Assembly (NCBI GenBank): GCA_019915135.1
Contig: JAHLMK010000010.1
Span: 434,001 to 498,000 of the forward strand
Origin: Strobilurus pachycystidiatus
Taxonomy: Eukaryota; Basidiomycota; Agaricomycetes; Agaricales; Physalacriaceae
Direction: 5' to 3'
Length of the DNA stretch: 64,000 nucleotides
Part shown: positions 36,875 to 48,686 of the stretch, in pieces
Layout: each line of letters opens with the position of its first letter
Numbering within the stretch: the first letter of the stretch is position 1
The notes under the pieces: generated by a model
Told to the model about the DNA's origin: nothing
Database searches by the model: none
Seen by the model: only the letters and a program-made list of their open reading frames with translations
Translations under genes and position numbers: made by a program

Positions 36875-38471
36875 CTAGCCAGGAGCGGTTCCGTGGGTGT
36901 ACGGCACGCCTCCAGTCAGGGCACTGCTGATCCAGACGGTCGGTGGTCTAGGAGGAGGGGTAAGAGGAGCTGGTGCAGGCGGAGCAAGGAGCAGACCGAA
37001 TGGTGTTGCTGGCGGCAGAGGTACCAAAAACGTGAGTCCAAGGTGTAAGTTGGATGGGCTTGGCTCAGCGGGGACAAGAGGATGTGAGACATGGGAACCA
37101 GGAGCGGTCGATGCCGGCGCAGGAGAAATAGCTGATGTCTCGGCAGCACCCATTGTTTCTGAAACAAAACCACGCATCACTATTGTCCTTCCATCCTTCC
37201 ACCACCAGCACTCACCCTCATCCAGCCTGCGACGAGAAGTAGAAGGTCCCTCGGCGTCCGAATGAAAGTCATCGTCGCGCTTGCGCTTCAGAAGCCCCGA
37301 GGTCGACGACGAGGCAGGTGAATCGTGTCCTGAACAAAGAAAGTGAGTACAAAGCAGTCCAGATAAAGAGAATGTCTCACCATCGTCGAGACGGGGGCGT
37401 TGGCGTTGAGGTTGCAGCTCTTCCTCGTCTTCTTCGGCAGAACGTTTGCGTTTACCTTCGCTCTCGTCCTCGCGCGGAGATGGCTTATCGGTATCATTAT
37501 CGTCCGGCTCGTCATCATCATCATCGTCGAGGTCCATAAAGCCCTCGTCAGCGTTCTCATTATCGGAGGTGTTCTCGTCGTCGGACTCGTCAGCAGCGAG
37601 GAGAGCTTCAACTTCAGCTTCCTCAGCCTCTTCATCAAGTGAAGCAGAGGAGGAGGAGGATTCCCACGACAAGATACTGTCGGTGGAGGAAGCAGCAGAG
37701 GTATGAGACCAGACATCACGAACTAAATCGACACTTAAGCCGTTTTCCGAGACGTCGGAATAAGAGGAAGAAGCATCGCAAACGGCGGCGGGTTGAATTT
37801 CATAACTCAATCCATTGACAATTCCAGCTATCCATGGTGTCGCGGGCGATGAAGTCAAGGGCGTAACACAACGAGGGCGAGGGGATCCGCGAAGAGAAGG
37901 CGCGGGACCGTGAACAGGAGAGCCATTGATATCGGAGGCAGCATCGTCGCTGATGGTGGTGGGCCGGGATTCGGCTAAGGAAGGTGAACCAGTGGCCCAG
38001 AGGAATCATGTGTGCGACGTACTAGAGTCGGAGAAAGAGAGGGTGGACCACCCCACTGGGGGCTGTACTGCTTCGGCACTCGATAGAGTGTTATGAATGG
38101 GGAACCATTCATGACTCTCTACCGATTCGTCTATTGCGAAATCGGCAGCAGCGGAAGGGCCCATTCTGGGCTGCTCGTCGACCTCGAGTTTGACATTGTC
38201 CTTGGCTACAGAAAGGTGAGCGAGAGCGTTGTGAAGATGTACTGTCGACATACCCTTGTTGATTTTGTTCTTGATCTTGTTGCGCAGGGTCTTGGCGGCT
38301 AGAGGGAGGTTTGTTAGCAGGAGATAGGATCAAGGAGAGGAAGGACAAACCTTCCTTGCCGCGGTTGAGGAGGCGGTGAGTGACCGTCGTCTTCTTGGCA
38401 GTCGAAGCGTCCTCGGAAGGCTGGGTGGCCTGGGCAGGCGGGGCGGCTGCCTGTGTACGACTACGAATCAT
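36875..38471 (-). CDS. Disordered nuclear-type hypothetical protein 2
   Basis: Paralogue of the gene at 27940-29635. ATG 38469-38471 (MIRSRTQAAAPPAQ), TAG 36875-36877. Shared features in order: a Thr/Lys-rich N-terminal exon (KKTTVTHRLLNRGKEG), the exon HLHNALAHLSVAKDNVKLE matching LRKAVAHLSVAKTKAKAS, GPSAAADFAIDESVESHE, a long acidic region (DDENTSDNENADEGFMDLDD), basic KGKRKRS-like segments, and two RRRLDEGE-type exon starts. The Pro-rich tail stops at PYTHGTAPG, where paralogue 1 continues for about 40 residues, because GGT TTC is replaced by GGC TAG. No enzyme domain. Likely nuclear by composition only. It is more diverged than the F-box pair. Confidence 0.6.
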
Positions 38472-40021
38472 CTCGGAGATTGTGTAGCTGGTGGTTCAGT
38501 GCGAAAGTAGCTGGTAGCTGGCGAATTTTCTTGCGGGGAGAGTTCAACAAGTTGTGGTTGTGTGAAGAGGACCGTCGAGTGGAGGACATGTGCTTTATTA
38601 TTATATACCCTCACTTTGTTGCATTGATCGACTGCCAATCAGGGAGTCAAGTATCGGTCGCATATGCTGTCGGGTAAAGAGGCGGGCGACCCTGGTCAAA
38701 TCGCTGGAACAAAGATACAGCATCGCTCCGGCATTTGAGCGAACGCACCTCTCGAGTAAACAGACGCTTATTGGGTTCCTATGCAATGTCAATATCGATC
38801 AAATGAGATACGCTTCTGAGAAGCTGGAATTCGTCGGACGCCACAGAATGCCCACGGTGGTAGTATTGTCGTAAATCCGGCCATGGGCCACAGAAGAAGA
38901 ACGGAAGACATAGATGGATTTATTGCAAGCGGTATCCTCGTTCCAGTAAACAGCAAACTAGAACATGTGGTAAATACCTGGACCAGAATGAGCAATCGCG
39001 GGTGAACAAGAAGGGAATGCTCTGACAGTGTGTTCGAGGCAACTTAGCGCTCTCCGGTTCAACGGTTTCGAACATGACTCCCAAAGATGAGCTGCCTTCT
39101 CTGTTGACCCTTCCGAACACTTTCTGGAAGACATTGCTCGTAGGACAATCTCGTCCTGACCTGGAGTCCTCGTAGATCGTGATTGACTATCCCCGTCTTG
39201 AGCGAACTGGTGAGCGAATTCTTTTCGTCCCAATATTAATGTGATGCGCCTCCATTTGGGTATACTGTACTTCCGCCCTGTTTGCAGAAAGCCAGTCAAT
39301 ACGGGCCTCGGATGAAGAATGATTGGAGCGTACTGTCGACGACGACTCCTACTTGAGCGGCGTCTTGATTTGGCTCTTCTTGGCCGTGTCCTTCTCAAAT
39401 TCCTACTCGTCCACTAAGTTCGATCTCCGCGAGCCATTTTTCGAGTTTGGAAGCCGGTGAGAGGTGTCTTGAAATTTTGCCGCAACCACTTATCCTCGTC
39501 TTTGGGTTCCGTGTTAGTCTGTCTGGTTATACCGCAGCGGGAATGTCGTTCCAGAGTGTGATGCCATTGCCAGCGACCAGGTGGACGTAAGAGGGAAAGA
39601 CGTGATCGGGGCGCCTCGTCCTGGCCTCAGGCCTCAGGCCTCGTCCGGCACTGGAATCACACATATTGCAATAAGGTACTGCTAGCAGCAGAAGCTATAT
39701 TGTCTTTACACGCTACAACGACGATGATCACGACTCTGAACTCATTGTCTCTCGCCCAAGGACGCGCACAACGCCCTCACTCGGATTCCACACTGGCACC
39801 GGCCCGGCTGCAGAATTCCCGCCACCTTTTGTGGTTTGTCGTCCTGCTATCACAGCTTCTCTGTACGTCCCTGGATCCCGAACGGCCAGCGCTGAGCGCT
39901 GAACACTGAGCAGTCCGGGGGTTACTCACCCAGTTGAACTTGAAGAGGGTACTCGTTTGTTCTTACAGGAATTCATTGACGTTCGAGGCATTCCAGCTCT
40001 TCATTCGATGAAAGCTACACA
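38472..40021. other. Spacer, with TATA region of disordered protein 2
   Basis: A minus-strand TATA-rich element lies near 38590-38612 (TATATAATAATAAAGC), the counterpart of that at 29761. A minus frame at 38958-39398 is Arg/Ser-rich and unrecognised. From about 39965 begins the block duplicated at 45100. The first bases encode, on plus, the orphan end QEFIDVRGIPALHSMKATH of a gene whose full copy ends at 45162. Confidence 0.45.
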
Positions 40022-41247
40022 TTAGGTAGTATATACGTCGACTAGGCCGTCATCGGCTCGATCGCGTGAAAAGTATTCGGGCAGGATGTCAGGCAACCAC
40101 AATGTGAAGAATGATTCGACACGATAGTGGGATGCGCTTATAGATTTCGAGAGGTAGTGTGGTTCTTCGAACGCTCTCTCTACTTGATATAATTGACCGC
40201 TCAGACCTGACCACTCATTGGGTTTATATTCTGTACGGATTGTGTTGTCAAGCGCAGAGAAGACGTGTGATACAAACTTGACGTACTTGGAAGATACCAG
40301 TCCGACTCTTGAACCCGGAGCAGAGGTTTCACATATTGAAAGAATGCTCCTTCTGGCTGCATGGTGCAGGGGCCCGGTACGACGTGACACAGAACATCAC
40401 GGGCTAGCAGGAATTGTCGAGTGAGACGACGGGATGTCGAGTAAAGGGCGTCCGGTGGGTCGTTTCCAAGAGAAACAAACAGTGAACTGGAGTCAATACC
40501 GTACGGACGAGAATTGAACATGACATGCAGGGCGAGGAAAATGTCATAAATGAGTTCAGCCTCGCGATGAGGCGTGAGTTCCTCAGTCACTTGTCGAGTG
40601 CTCGGAATACATGCGGGGAGCTTGTAGAATGCCCGGATATCGTTGCAGAGTTTCAACGCATCGTCGGGCGCGGCGGGGTCGGACTCGATACTGTCGCGGA
40701 CGCGTCGAAGAAGGTGACTGAAAGATGATGCCTGCTCGTCTTTCACACCTCGAGCGGACTCCATGAGAGCACGGCCGATGATGGTCGAGAGCTCATGCCT
40801 CTGGTCCATCCCGCGACGCTCGTCACGCCGGAGATCCTCCGCGAACAGCGTGCGCTCGCGTAGTGCGAGAAGATCTGTGATGGCCCGATATCTGTACTGG
40901 AGACCTTCGCTACGGAGGGGTTCTTCGTATTCCGTAATATCCTTCTCGAGAATGTAGAGCGACAAAAGTCGGCGACGAAGAGAGAAAGCATCTTCGGGAA
41001 CCCGCCCGAGATGGAGTTGATTCAGGAAAATGAAACAGTCATGCACGAGGGCAAGCACGAGCTGCACGGCACTGGCATCGTTGGCATCGAGTAGGCGGAT
41101 GACTCGCTGTCCCTTCACCACAAACGGCGGACGGCGAACCTTGTCCTCGAGGGCGACCAGAGGATTGACGACTATGGTTCTGGTCGCATATTCGTAAGTG
41201 GGAGGGGGAATGACAGGTTTTGGCGATGTGGGGCGAGGATGAGACAT
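40022..41247 (-). CDS. Hypothetical protein, duplicated family, copy 1
   Basis: ATG 41245-41247 (MSHPRPTSPKPVIPPPTYEY), stop TAA at 40022-40024, with one intron of about 58 bp after SDWYLP. The last exon reads YKPNEWSGLSGQLYQVERAF...DGLVDVYTT. The result is roughly 390 residues. I do not recognise the family. The protein is predicted mostly helical and charged, with ALEDKVRRPPFVVKGQRVIR, FSLRRRLLSLYILEKDITEY, RALMESARGVKDEQASSFSH and HREAELIYDIFLALHVMF, and has no signal peptide or membrane helix. Copy 2 at 45159-46381 is nearly identical and keeps the same intron and frame, so both look functional. A plus-strand TATATAAG occurs upstream at about 41319, which on the minus strand could serve as a TATA-like box. 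Confidence 0.7.
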
Positions 41248-41489
41248 GAACGCCTGAGCACTGGCAATTTAAGTATCGGAGGGAAGCGGGAGGGCTGGTA
41301 TGGTCGCTTCCTTTGGGTATATAAGCCATGGAGACAATTGTAAAGCATGGCGACAAGGGACGTACTAGGGTCTGTCATTGAACAATAACGCTTATTGTTC
41401 GTTTCCGAGCTGACCCAGATGATGCTAGTAATAGTCAATCAATGACATGACAGTCGAAGAGCGATGGTGAATGGATGGTGGTTCAAGCA

Positions 41490-41640
41490 GACACTGGCAG
41501 TCGGGATTCGGGAACGAGGCGAGCACGGTTTCGGGTCTGACGTGCAACAGGGGACGGACGACCTTAGCCTCGACGTCGTCGATCGAGCCCTTGGCTTCAG
41601 GATTCAGGAGCGCCCCACAGGCAGGAGTCAGAAGCTGAGT
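41490..41640 (-). pseudogene. Fragment of macrofage activating glycoprotein-like gene (1)
   Basis: About 150 bp match the middle of the intact gene at 54026-55313 in the same orientation: GAGGCGAGCAC, TCTGACGTGCA, CGACCTT.GCCTC and GAGCGCCCCACA-type blocks align with 54835-54950. The minus frame reads CGALLNPEAKGSIDDVEAKV, against CLWGSPDANGSIGDIEAKV in the intact protein. It has no start, flanking exons or splice context, so it is a non-functional piece. The same fragment recurs at 47080-47230. Confidence 0.75.
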
Positions 41641-42020
41641 CGGGGACGCCTTTGGAAACAGTAGAAACGCCAGCGTGCTAGGCGATGAGATGGGCATATC
41701 AGACGCGTTCAACTTTGCTTGGGGCATTGTGCAGGTCGATGGAGAATTTCGTTGGGCACTGTGTAAGTTGTTATTGGTTGCTGAAGCAGAGAGCAGATTT
41801 TGGACGCACGCTAGCCGGCCGTGATATCCTCGGCTTGAACTTATCGTCCTTGTCCCAAGGCTCGTGACAAGACGACACATTGCTCGCCGCGTCAATCAGG
41901 CGTCCTTGTCGATAGGGCGTCTCGTCCCCCATGCTAAGCATACGCCAGCGTCGGTGAGTGTGGCCGTTGAGCGTAGTCATTCGCGTCGTCGTGATAGACG
42001 GAACCAAGAGGAGGAGTAAG

Positions 42021-42760
42021 GACTCGGGTAAGTTATTTCCAGCTTGGCTTCCTACTCCGATGATGTTGATGTTGATGTTCGCCCTCGGCGATGTTGCGCT
42101 GCTCGTTGTGCTATATTTTCGACGACATAGGCCTGCTTGCCATCTACCGCCTACTCTATGTCTCCCTGCCCTACAAATTGCACGCCACATTGAGCGTCTA
42201 CTGAACAGCCTCTCCAAATCATTTCTGCCGCAACGATCGACCTCACCGAACTCTACGGACGATCTCAGACACTCTCAACATACGCAAACACTTGCTGGGC
42301 TATACAAAGGCTCCTCTCCGACCATTCGACTAGCAGTTCTTCCCCCACCACCTCGATGACCCGTTCTTTCGTCCCCGACGATCTCAAGCACGACGATGGG
42401 CACTGCACACGACGAGGACCAGGTCGAACATACCTGCCTCGCTCTGGTTCGGCCAGACGATGCTCTGTTGTCGCGGTGCTGCAGTGCTCGGGATAGACCC
42501 TATCTTCTTTTCACCCTTTTTTATTTTCTTTTCGAGACGCGGGGGAGGCATCTCCGCCAGCCGTGGGACTTGTCCTAAAAAACTGCCTCGTATGTTCACG
42601 AGTGTGTCAACTTCTACTCCGGCGCGGGTAGTTGTGTCCGCAGCGATGGCTTGGTCAGGCGTACCCTCCAGCCGAGTCTCTTGTTGAGGGAATGGTTCCC
42701 GCCTTTTTTGCTGTTCACTATCTGGCGCCGTCTCTCGACGATGCCGGGGTTGCAGTAGAT
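42021..42760 (+). repeat. Repeat R, copy 1
   Basis: About 740 bp beginning GGACTCGGGTAAGT and ending GGGGTTGCAGTAGAT. Landmarks shared with the other copies: ACCTCACCGAACT.TACGGACG, CTCAACATACGCAAACAC, a TATA-like site (here GCTATACAAAGGCTCC), CGACGAGGACCAGGTCGAAC, GTCGCGGTGCTGCAGTGCTC, CCGCCAGCCGTGGGACTTGT and GAGGGAATGGTTCCCGCC. A perfect 5-bp hairpin, GGGAA-TGG-TTCCC, lies at 42688-42700 followed by a T run. Short frames occur (42396-42578), but indels between copies break them. It may derive from a gene's promoter and 5' part. No terminal inverted repeats were found. Confidence 0.75.
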
Positions 42761-43071
42761 GTCTAGGCCTCGCGTGAACCAATGTGCGCCATCAATACAC
42801 AGCGACACGGGCCCTCTTCTACCGTTCTTGACAGGCCGTACGCATTTTCCATATCAATGAAGATACTCACATTTCGCCATGTCATGCCCCATTCATCGGG
42901 CGTCTGACGAACGAGCTTTGCTTCAATCATTCGCAGGCAGACACGACGGCCCGCTCAGACACACGAGTGTCACGCTTGACGCTGGAGGAGCGCCTGAAGG
43001 AACTCTCCCGCGTCATGTTTTCGCGGAACAAAGGATGAGCTATTCAAGTCTCCCCCCTGTCGACATCACAG

Positions 43072-43578
43072 TCAGTCTGCAAGGCGCACCTGTACACAGG
43101 ACAAACGCACCAGGATCTTCTTCATTTCGGAAGTTCCCTCAAGGAAGCATTTATACATGGACCTCATCATGGATGCCGAGATCTCTTCTCCGATATGGAA
43201 CGTGGTGCTGCCTCCTTCCAGGGTTTTGTAAACAGACGATGTTAAGAGGGTAGTGAGACTCCAAGTTGGTCGTGTCCTCGCTGAGACAGAACTTGTCGCA
43301 CCGGCAGTTGCTGCCAGCGTACGGTTGAGATTGAGGAGGATATCAGAGAATAGAGTTAAAGAGAAGAGACAATGTAGGATGGAGTCACTGAAGCCCATAC
43401 ATCCAGAGGGATCAGCAAATCGCTGCGCCACAAAATCCATGCTGCGAGAGAGTGGCTTTGGAATGGACATCAACGACCACATCATCTCGATGGACATCGT
43501 ATGGTCTGGATTCCAATTAGGTGGGGAGTCATTATTCCCTGCGGCGGAGCGGGTGGGAGAGCGATTGTGAGGAGCCAT
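43072..43578 (-). CDS. Hypothetical protein
   Basis: ATG 43576-43578 (MAPHNRSPTRSAAGNNDSPP) gives a continuous 168-residue frame. The start follows a TATA box (TATAAA on minus at 43627-43632) by about 50 bp and has a favourable CATCATGG context, so I prefer it over the longer upstream frame. The N-terminus is polar (NNDSPPNWNPDHTMSIEMMW), the middle is weakly hydrophobic (ILHCLFSLTLFSDILLNLN), and the rest is Ser/Thr-rich. No family recognised, and an undetected intron is possible near 43250. It lies between the two copies of the duplicated block. Confidence 0.4.
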   Translation of the reverse strand: MAPHNRSPTRSAAGNNDSPPNWNPDHTMSIEMMWSLMSIPKPLSRSMDFVAQRFADPSGCMGFSDSILHCLFSLTLFSDILLNLNRTLAATAGATSSVSARTRPTWSLTTLLTSSVYKTLEGGSTTFHIGEEISASMMRSMYKCFLEGTSEMKKILVRLSCVQVRLAD

Positions 43579-44263
43579 GATAGGTGGGAGCTGGGTGTCT
43601 GTCAGAGTGTGCGCGCCGTGAGCCTCTTTATACAAGTTACAACTGAGGACCCACAAGTTCGAGGAAGGAAGTTCTTGTTCTGATACTCGCTTATTGCTGT
43701 TATTGTTCCATATCGTCAACAATAGACGATGATGTTGTTGTTCCAAGTACGGGACAAGAAGCAAGGCCGCGACCTGGGACTGAGGACCCACAAAGTATGA
43801 GAAAGGCGGTCCTTGTACTAGAAAAATCAGGAAGGTCCTTGCATTTCCTGGCCTGTTCCTGGCATTAGTGATAATCAAAGTCAATGTTTCAGTCTGAGAG
43901 ACGCTCACTGCAAACGCGAGGTTGTAGACCGTCACACATCGGATACATACCTAACGATTCGGTGCCGAGCCTTTCGGCTGCCTGTTCCGGCATCGTCGGA
44001 GCCTTGGAGGAAAGCAAGCCAGTTGATTGCCGGATGACCCTTATGTTGTAAGAGGGCACTCGTTTGTTTCTTTCCATAAATTGAACAAAGGTGACCATGC
44101 CCTTGTCCTCTTCTTGTAGATAAAAGTACCCAACGAAGCTCTGAAATGCTTGTCCTTTTCTCTCCACATAACTCCAATCTCTATCGCAATGGAACAGGAT
44201 TCCGAATCGTCACCAGAAAGCCGGTTGGTGGCAGACATCCATCAGGCTTGCAAGTAGATTCTT
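43579..44263. other. Promoter region and unassigned frames
   Basis: Holds the TATA box of the hypothetical gene to the left. A minus frame (43889-44167) and a short plus frame at 44188-44253 (MEQDSESSPESRLVADIHQ, ending in TAG just before the next gene) have no support beyond being open. Confidence 0.35.
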
Positions 44264-45162
44264 ATGGGACGTCACAGACAAGACCATGACTTGGATAACA
44301 TTAAGCGGCGAGCAGCCTGTGCTACGTACTTGAATCAACTCGCTCCGAACAAGAACATCGAGGATCTAATCGATACCTATGGTAAGTTAAGACTGATCGA
44401 CAGGGAGCCTGACATCGAGTCTGACTTGCAATTTCTGTCCCCAGTGAATCTCTGGCTCGACTCTAACAGCAATAGGCCGGATGAGTCACGGGAGGTATCA
44501 TGGCCGTCGGGGGAAGAGGACATTGTGTTTCTTGTCTATCCCCGACTTTTCACGCTTCGTTGGCAATCAACTGATATATGGATCAAATATACCCACTCTC
44601 ACTGCGACAAGAGATGGGGACACCTCAAGCAAAGTGCGCTCTTGTCAGTGGTCTGCCGATAAAGCTCATTTGTGGTCGTCAGCCCTTCTCCTCCTTCAAG
44701 TGACGATCAAAACGCTTGCTCGATATCGGACATGGAGTAAGCTCATACCATACACCCTACTTGTGCCCCGCACTAACAGAACTTTAAGTGGAGAAGTTCA
44801 TTGCAATTAACACACCGTTGCCATCCACGTCACTCTATGTATGCTTACCGGATCATGGCCTGCAGCAGTTCCATGTTGGCGATGCATGGGAGAGATGGAA
44901 ATCAGCCTCAAAGTTTGCCTACACAGATGAAACCCCACGTTCCCTTTCTCTCGACTTTGAAAGCCGTATCGAACAATTCGAATGCGAATTCTACATGGCA
45001 GATTGTGGAGGAATGATTGCAGGTGCGTAATCTGATGTTGTCGTGACCGGTATATACCTGACTGTCGTAGCCATGAGAAGCATGTTAGAGGACCGCAAGT
45101 TACGGGAGTTCATTGACATTCGAAGCATATCAGCTCTTCATTCAATGAAGGCTACAGATTAA
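44264..45162 (+). CDS. Hypothetical protein, convergent partner of copy 2
   Basis: Proposed start ATG 44264 (MGRHRQDHDLDNIKRRAACA). An intron near 44380-44444 joins NIEDLIDTY to VNLWLDSNSNRPDES. A second splice, position uncertain between 44540 and 44790, leads to EKFIAINTPLPSTSLYVCLP and LQQFHVGDAWERWKSASKFA. A third (GTGCGTAATC...CGTAG) joins DCGGMIAG to AMRSMLEDRKLREFIDIRSI, ending at TAA 45160-45162. I recognise no domain. The upstream frame at 44188 is in phase but separated by a TAG. The final exon is duplicated at 39965-40025, where the rest of the gene is absent. Confidence 0.5.
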
Positions 45163-46381
45163 CTAGTATATACGTCGACTAGACCGTCATCTGCTCGATC
45201 GCGTGAAAAGTATTCGGGCAAAATTGAAGGCAAGTACAACGTGAAGAATGATTCGACACAATCGTGGGATGCCGTCATAGGTTTCGAGTGATCTTGTGGT
45301 TGTTCGAACACTCTCTCTATGTAGTATAATTCCCCGCTCAGTCTTCGCCACTCATTGGGTTTATATTCTGCACAGATTGTGACGTCAAAGGGTGAGAAGA
45401 AGTATCATACAAACTTGGCTTACTTGAAAGATACCAGTCCTTCTGGGACTGAAGTAGAGGTTTCACGTATTGAACGAATGCTCCTTCTGGTTGCATGGTG
45501 CAGGGGCCCGGTACGGCGTGACAGAGGACATCACGGGCTAGCAGGAATTGTCGAGTGAGACGACGGGATGTCGAGTAAAGGGCGTCCGGTGGGTCGTTTC
45601 CAAGAGAAACGAACAGAGACGTGGATTCTATACCGTACGGACGACAAGCAAACATGACAGTAAGAGCGAGGAAAATGTCATAGATGAGTTCAGCCTCGCG
45701 ATGAGGAGTGAGTTCTCCAGGCACTTGGCGAGTGCTCGGAACACATGCGGGGAGCTTGTAGAATGCCCGGATATCGTTACAGAGTTTCAACGCATCGTCG
45801 GCCACGGTGGTGTCGGACTCGATACTGTCGCGGACGCGTCGAAGAAGGTGACTGAAAGATGACGCCTGCTCGTCTTTCACACCTCGAGCGGACTCCATGA
45901 GAGCACGCCCGATGATGGTCGAGAGCTCATGTCTCTGGTCCATCCCGCGACGCTCGTCACGCCGGAGATCCTCAGCGAACAACGTACGTTCGCGTAGTGC
46001 GAGAAGATCTGTGATGACCCGATATCTGTACTGAAGACCCTCGCCATGGAGAGCTTCTTCGTACTCCGCAATATCCTTCTCGATGACGTAGAGCGACAAA
46101 AGTCGGCGACGAAGAGAGAAAGCATCTTCGGGCACCCGCCCGAGATGGAGTTGATTCAGGAAAATGAAACAGTCGTGCACGAGAGCCAACACGAGCTGCA
46201 CGGCACTGGCATCGTTGGCATCGAGTAGGCGGATGACTCGCTGTCCCTTCACCACGAACGGCGGACGGCGAACCTTGTCCTCGAGGGCGACCAAAGGATT
46301 GACCACTATGGTTCTGGTCGCATATTCGTAAGTGGGAGGGGGGATGACAGGTTTCGGCGATGCGGGGCGAGGATGGGACAT
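45159..46381 (-). CDS. Hypothetical protein, duplicated family, copy 2
   Basis: ATG 46379-46381 (MSHPRPASPKPVIPPPTYEY), chosen because it aligns with copy 1, although the frame is open 37 codons further upstream. Stop 45159-45161. The single intron is placed as in copy 1, followed by YKPNEWRRLSGELYYIERVF...DGLVDVYTS. Identity to copy 1 is very high in the first 330 residues and lower in the last exon (SKPMTASHDCVESFFTLYLP against SKSISASHYRVESFFTLWLP). The reading frame is intact. Its stop codon overlaps that of the convergent plus-strand gene by 2 bp. Function unknown. Confidence 0.7.
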
Positions 46382-47755
46382 GTACGCTTGAGCAGTAGGG
46401 CAATACGAGAATTGGAGGGAAGCAGGAGGGATGGTATGGTCGCTTCCTTCCGGTACATAAGCCATGAAAACAATTGTAAAGCATGGTGACAAGGGACATA
46501 CCAGAATATGTCATCAAACAATAGCGCTTATTGTTTGTGTCCGCGCTGACCCAGACAGTCAAGCATTAACAGACCAGCGGAGAACAATAGTACTTCGAGA
46601 CAACGTCGAGAGGGGGTCGGAGGTAAGATGAGATGAGCCTGATGAGGACGGCAACCGAAGAAAGTTCCTCGCCTACCAAACCTCTTGCAAGTTCATAACG
46701 ATACCGCGATTCTCTCACGACACGAAAGTAGATCAGCCAACAGAATATATACCGGCGATATTCCTCGCATTCGTGGGGCGTGCAACAGAAACCATCGCTT
46801 GTGTCGTTTTGTCGCCTTGAAATTTTCGCAAGACAACACTGCCGCCGTCGCCCCACCGCTTTGCACGGCCATCCCAGGGTCAAAAGCTTTGCAGAATTTG
46901 GATCTGATTGTCAATTTTTACTAGAAGAGCTGTAGAGGCTTGTCAGCTCAGAATTTGGGGTGTAGCAGGACACAAACCAGAATAAACGTTCAAGATAAAC
47001 ACACCGGTCCTGGCGTCACTGCATTTCCTTCCTGTGGTTAAACGCAGTCTCAATTGACGGTTCCGTATAAATGGTAGTCCCGGCAGACAGTGGCAATCGG
47101 GAATGAGGCGAGCACCGCAGTGTGTGTCTGACGTGCACCAGGCGACGACCTTGGCGTCGAGGTCGCGATCGGACCATTGGCATCAGGAGAGCCACACAGG
47201 CAGAAGTCGAGAGCTGAGTTGGGGATGCGTGTGGGAAGAGTACCAAAGACGCCAACTAGCTGAGCGATGAGACAGGCATTTCAGACGCGTTCGACGTTCC
47301 TTGGGGTTTCGTGCAGGTGGATGGAGAAATTCGTTAGACGCTGCGAATGATATTATCGTTTGCGGAAGCAGTGGGTAGACGTCGGACGCACGTTAGCCGG
47401 GAATGATATCCTCAGGATGGCCCTATGTCTTTGTCCCAAGGCTCGCTCTCCAGACCCAAGCCCACAGATAATCCGTATGGGATATGCCGTCTTCTTGCCT
47501 GGGCAATTCCAGTTCTTCCCTTCTTCCTGAGCCGAGGCTTGCTGATATTTCCGTCAGACTATATAAGTAGCGAAGAATTGAGTTTGAGAACCAGAAAGCT
47601 GGACGTACAAGACATTTGTTTCCCGCGTCAATAAGCCGTCATCTTCAATAAGGCATCTCGTTCCACACGCTAAGCAGCCGCCAGTGTTCGTTAGGATGAC
47701 CGTTAAGCGAAGTCATTCCATCGTCGTGATAGAACGGAACCAAGAGGGGGAGTAA
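46382..47755. other. Duplicated 5' flank with an insertion
   Basis: Continues the similarity to 41248-42020, but about 480 bp at roughly 46570-47045 have no counterpart in copy 1. No gene was recognised in this extra piece. The glycoprotein-gene fragment (listed separately) follows it. Confidence 0.5.
47080..47230 (-). pseudogene. Fragment of macrofage activating glycoprotein-like gene (2)
   Basis: Second copy of the fragment at 41490-41640. The plus strand reads GGAATGAGGCGAGCACCG, TCTGACGTGCACCA and CGACGACCTTGGC, closer to the intact gene (54838-54950) than copy 1 is, although a short deletion disturbs the frame near 47165. No start or splice context. Confidence 0.75.
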
Positions 47756-48686
47756 GGACTCGGGTAAGTGAATTTCAGCTTGACTTTCTACCCCGACGTC
47801 GAAATGCCCTGCCGTCCTCAGCGCCGTCGCGCTGCTCTTCGTGTTGGACTTCTGACGAGATAGGGCTCCTCCTTATTGACCGGTCGTCCTCTTTTCCCTG
47901 GTCTGCAAAGCGGACGTCGGACGCCACACTCGACGCGGCTCCTTCGCATGCTAATGACATCCACAACAGCGCAAGCCGACGACTCCTCTCTCAGATCTCA
48001 AATATTCGCCTCGGTCGGCCGTCTATGCTACACTTACCCTCCTTTCTGCAAATTGGACGCCACAATGAGCGCCTGATGATGACTTCCATAGCTGAGGTCG
48101 CCTCTTTAGATCGTTCTGCCGCAACGATCAACCTCACCGAACTGTACGGACGATCTCAGAGACACTCTCAACATACGCAAACACTTTACTTGGCTATATA
48201 ATGGCTCCTTTCCAACGATTGACCCATCATTCCTCTTTCCCTCCCACCACCACCTCATTGACCCCTTTACGACATGTTCCTCTCTCTCTCTCTCGTCCCC
48301 GACGACATCAAGCACGACGATGAGCACTGCGCACGACGAGGACCGGGTCGAACATACCTGCCTCGTTCTGGGTTGGCCAGACGACGCTCCGTTGTCGCGG
48401 TGTTGTAGTGCTCGGGATAGACGCTATTCTTCTTCAAACCCTTTTTCTTTTTTTCTTCGAGACTCGGAAAAGCATCTCCGCCAGCCGTGGGACTTGTCCT
48501 AAAAAACTGCCTCGTATGTTCACGAGTGTGTCAGCTTCTACTCCGGCGCGGGTATATCTGTCCGCAGCGATGGCTTGGTTCTAGGAGTACCTCCACCCGT
48601 GTCTCTTGTTGAGGGAATGGTTCCCGCCTTTTTTGCTGTGCACTATCTGGAACTGCCTTTTGGCGGCTCTGGGGTTGCAGTAGATG
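47756..48686 (+). repeat. Repeat R, copy 2
   Basis: About 930 bp, longer than copy 1 because of extra sequence near 47880-48020. It has a good TATA box (GGCTATATAATGGCTCC at about 48192) and the hairpin GGGAA-TGG-TTCCC near 48615. The small frame 48320-48502 (MSTAHDEDRVEHTCLVLGWP) is similar to 42396-42578 in copy 1, but the counterpart frames in copies 3 and 4 are shifted. Confidence 0.75.

Noticed and set aside
43579..43935. Upstream extension of the hypothetical protein at 43072
   Set aside because: A TATA box at 43627-43632 lies inside it, and a well-placed ATG follows at 43578.
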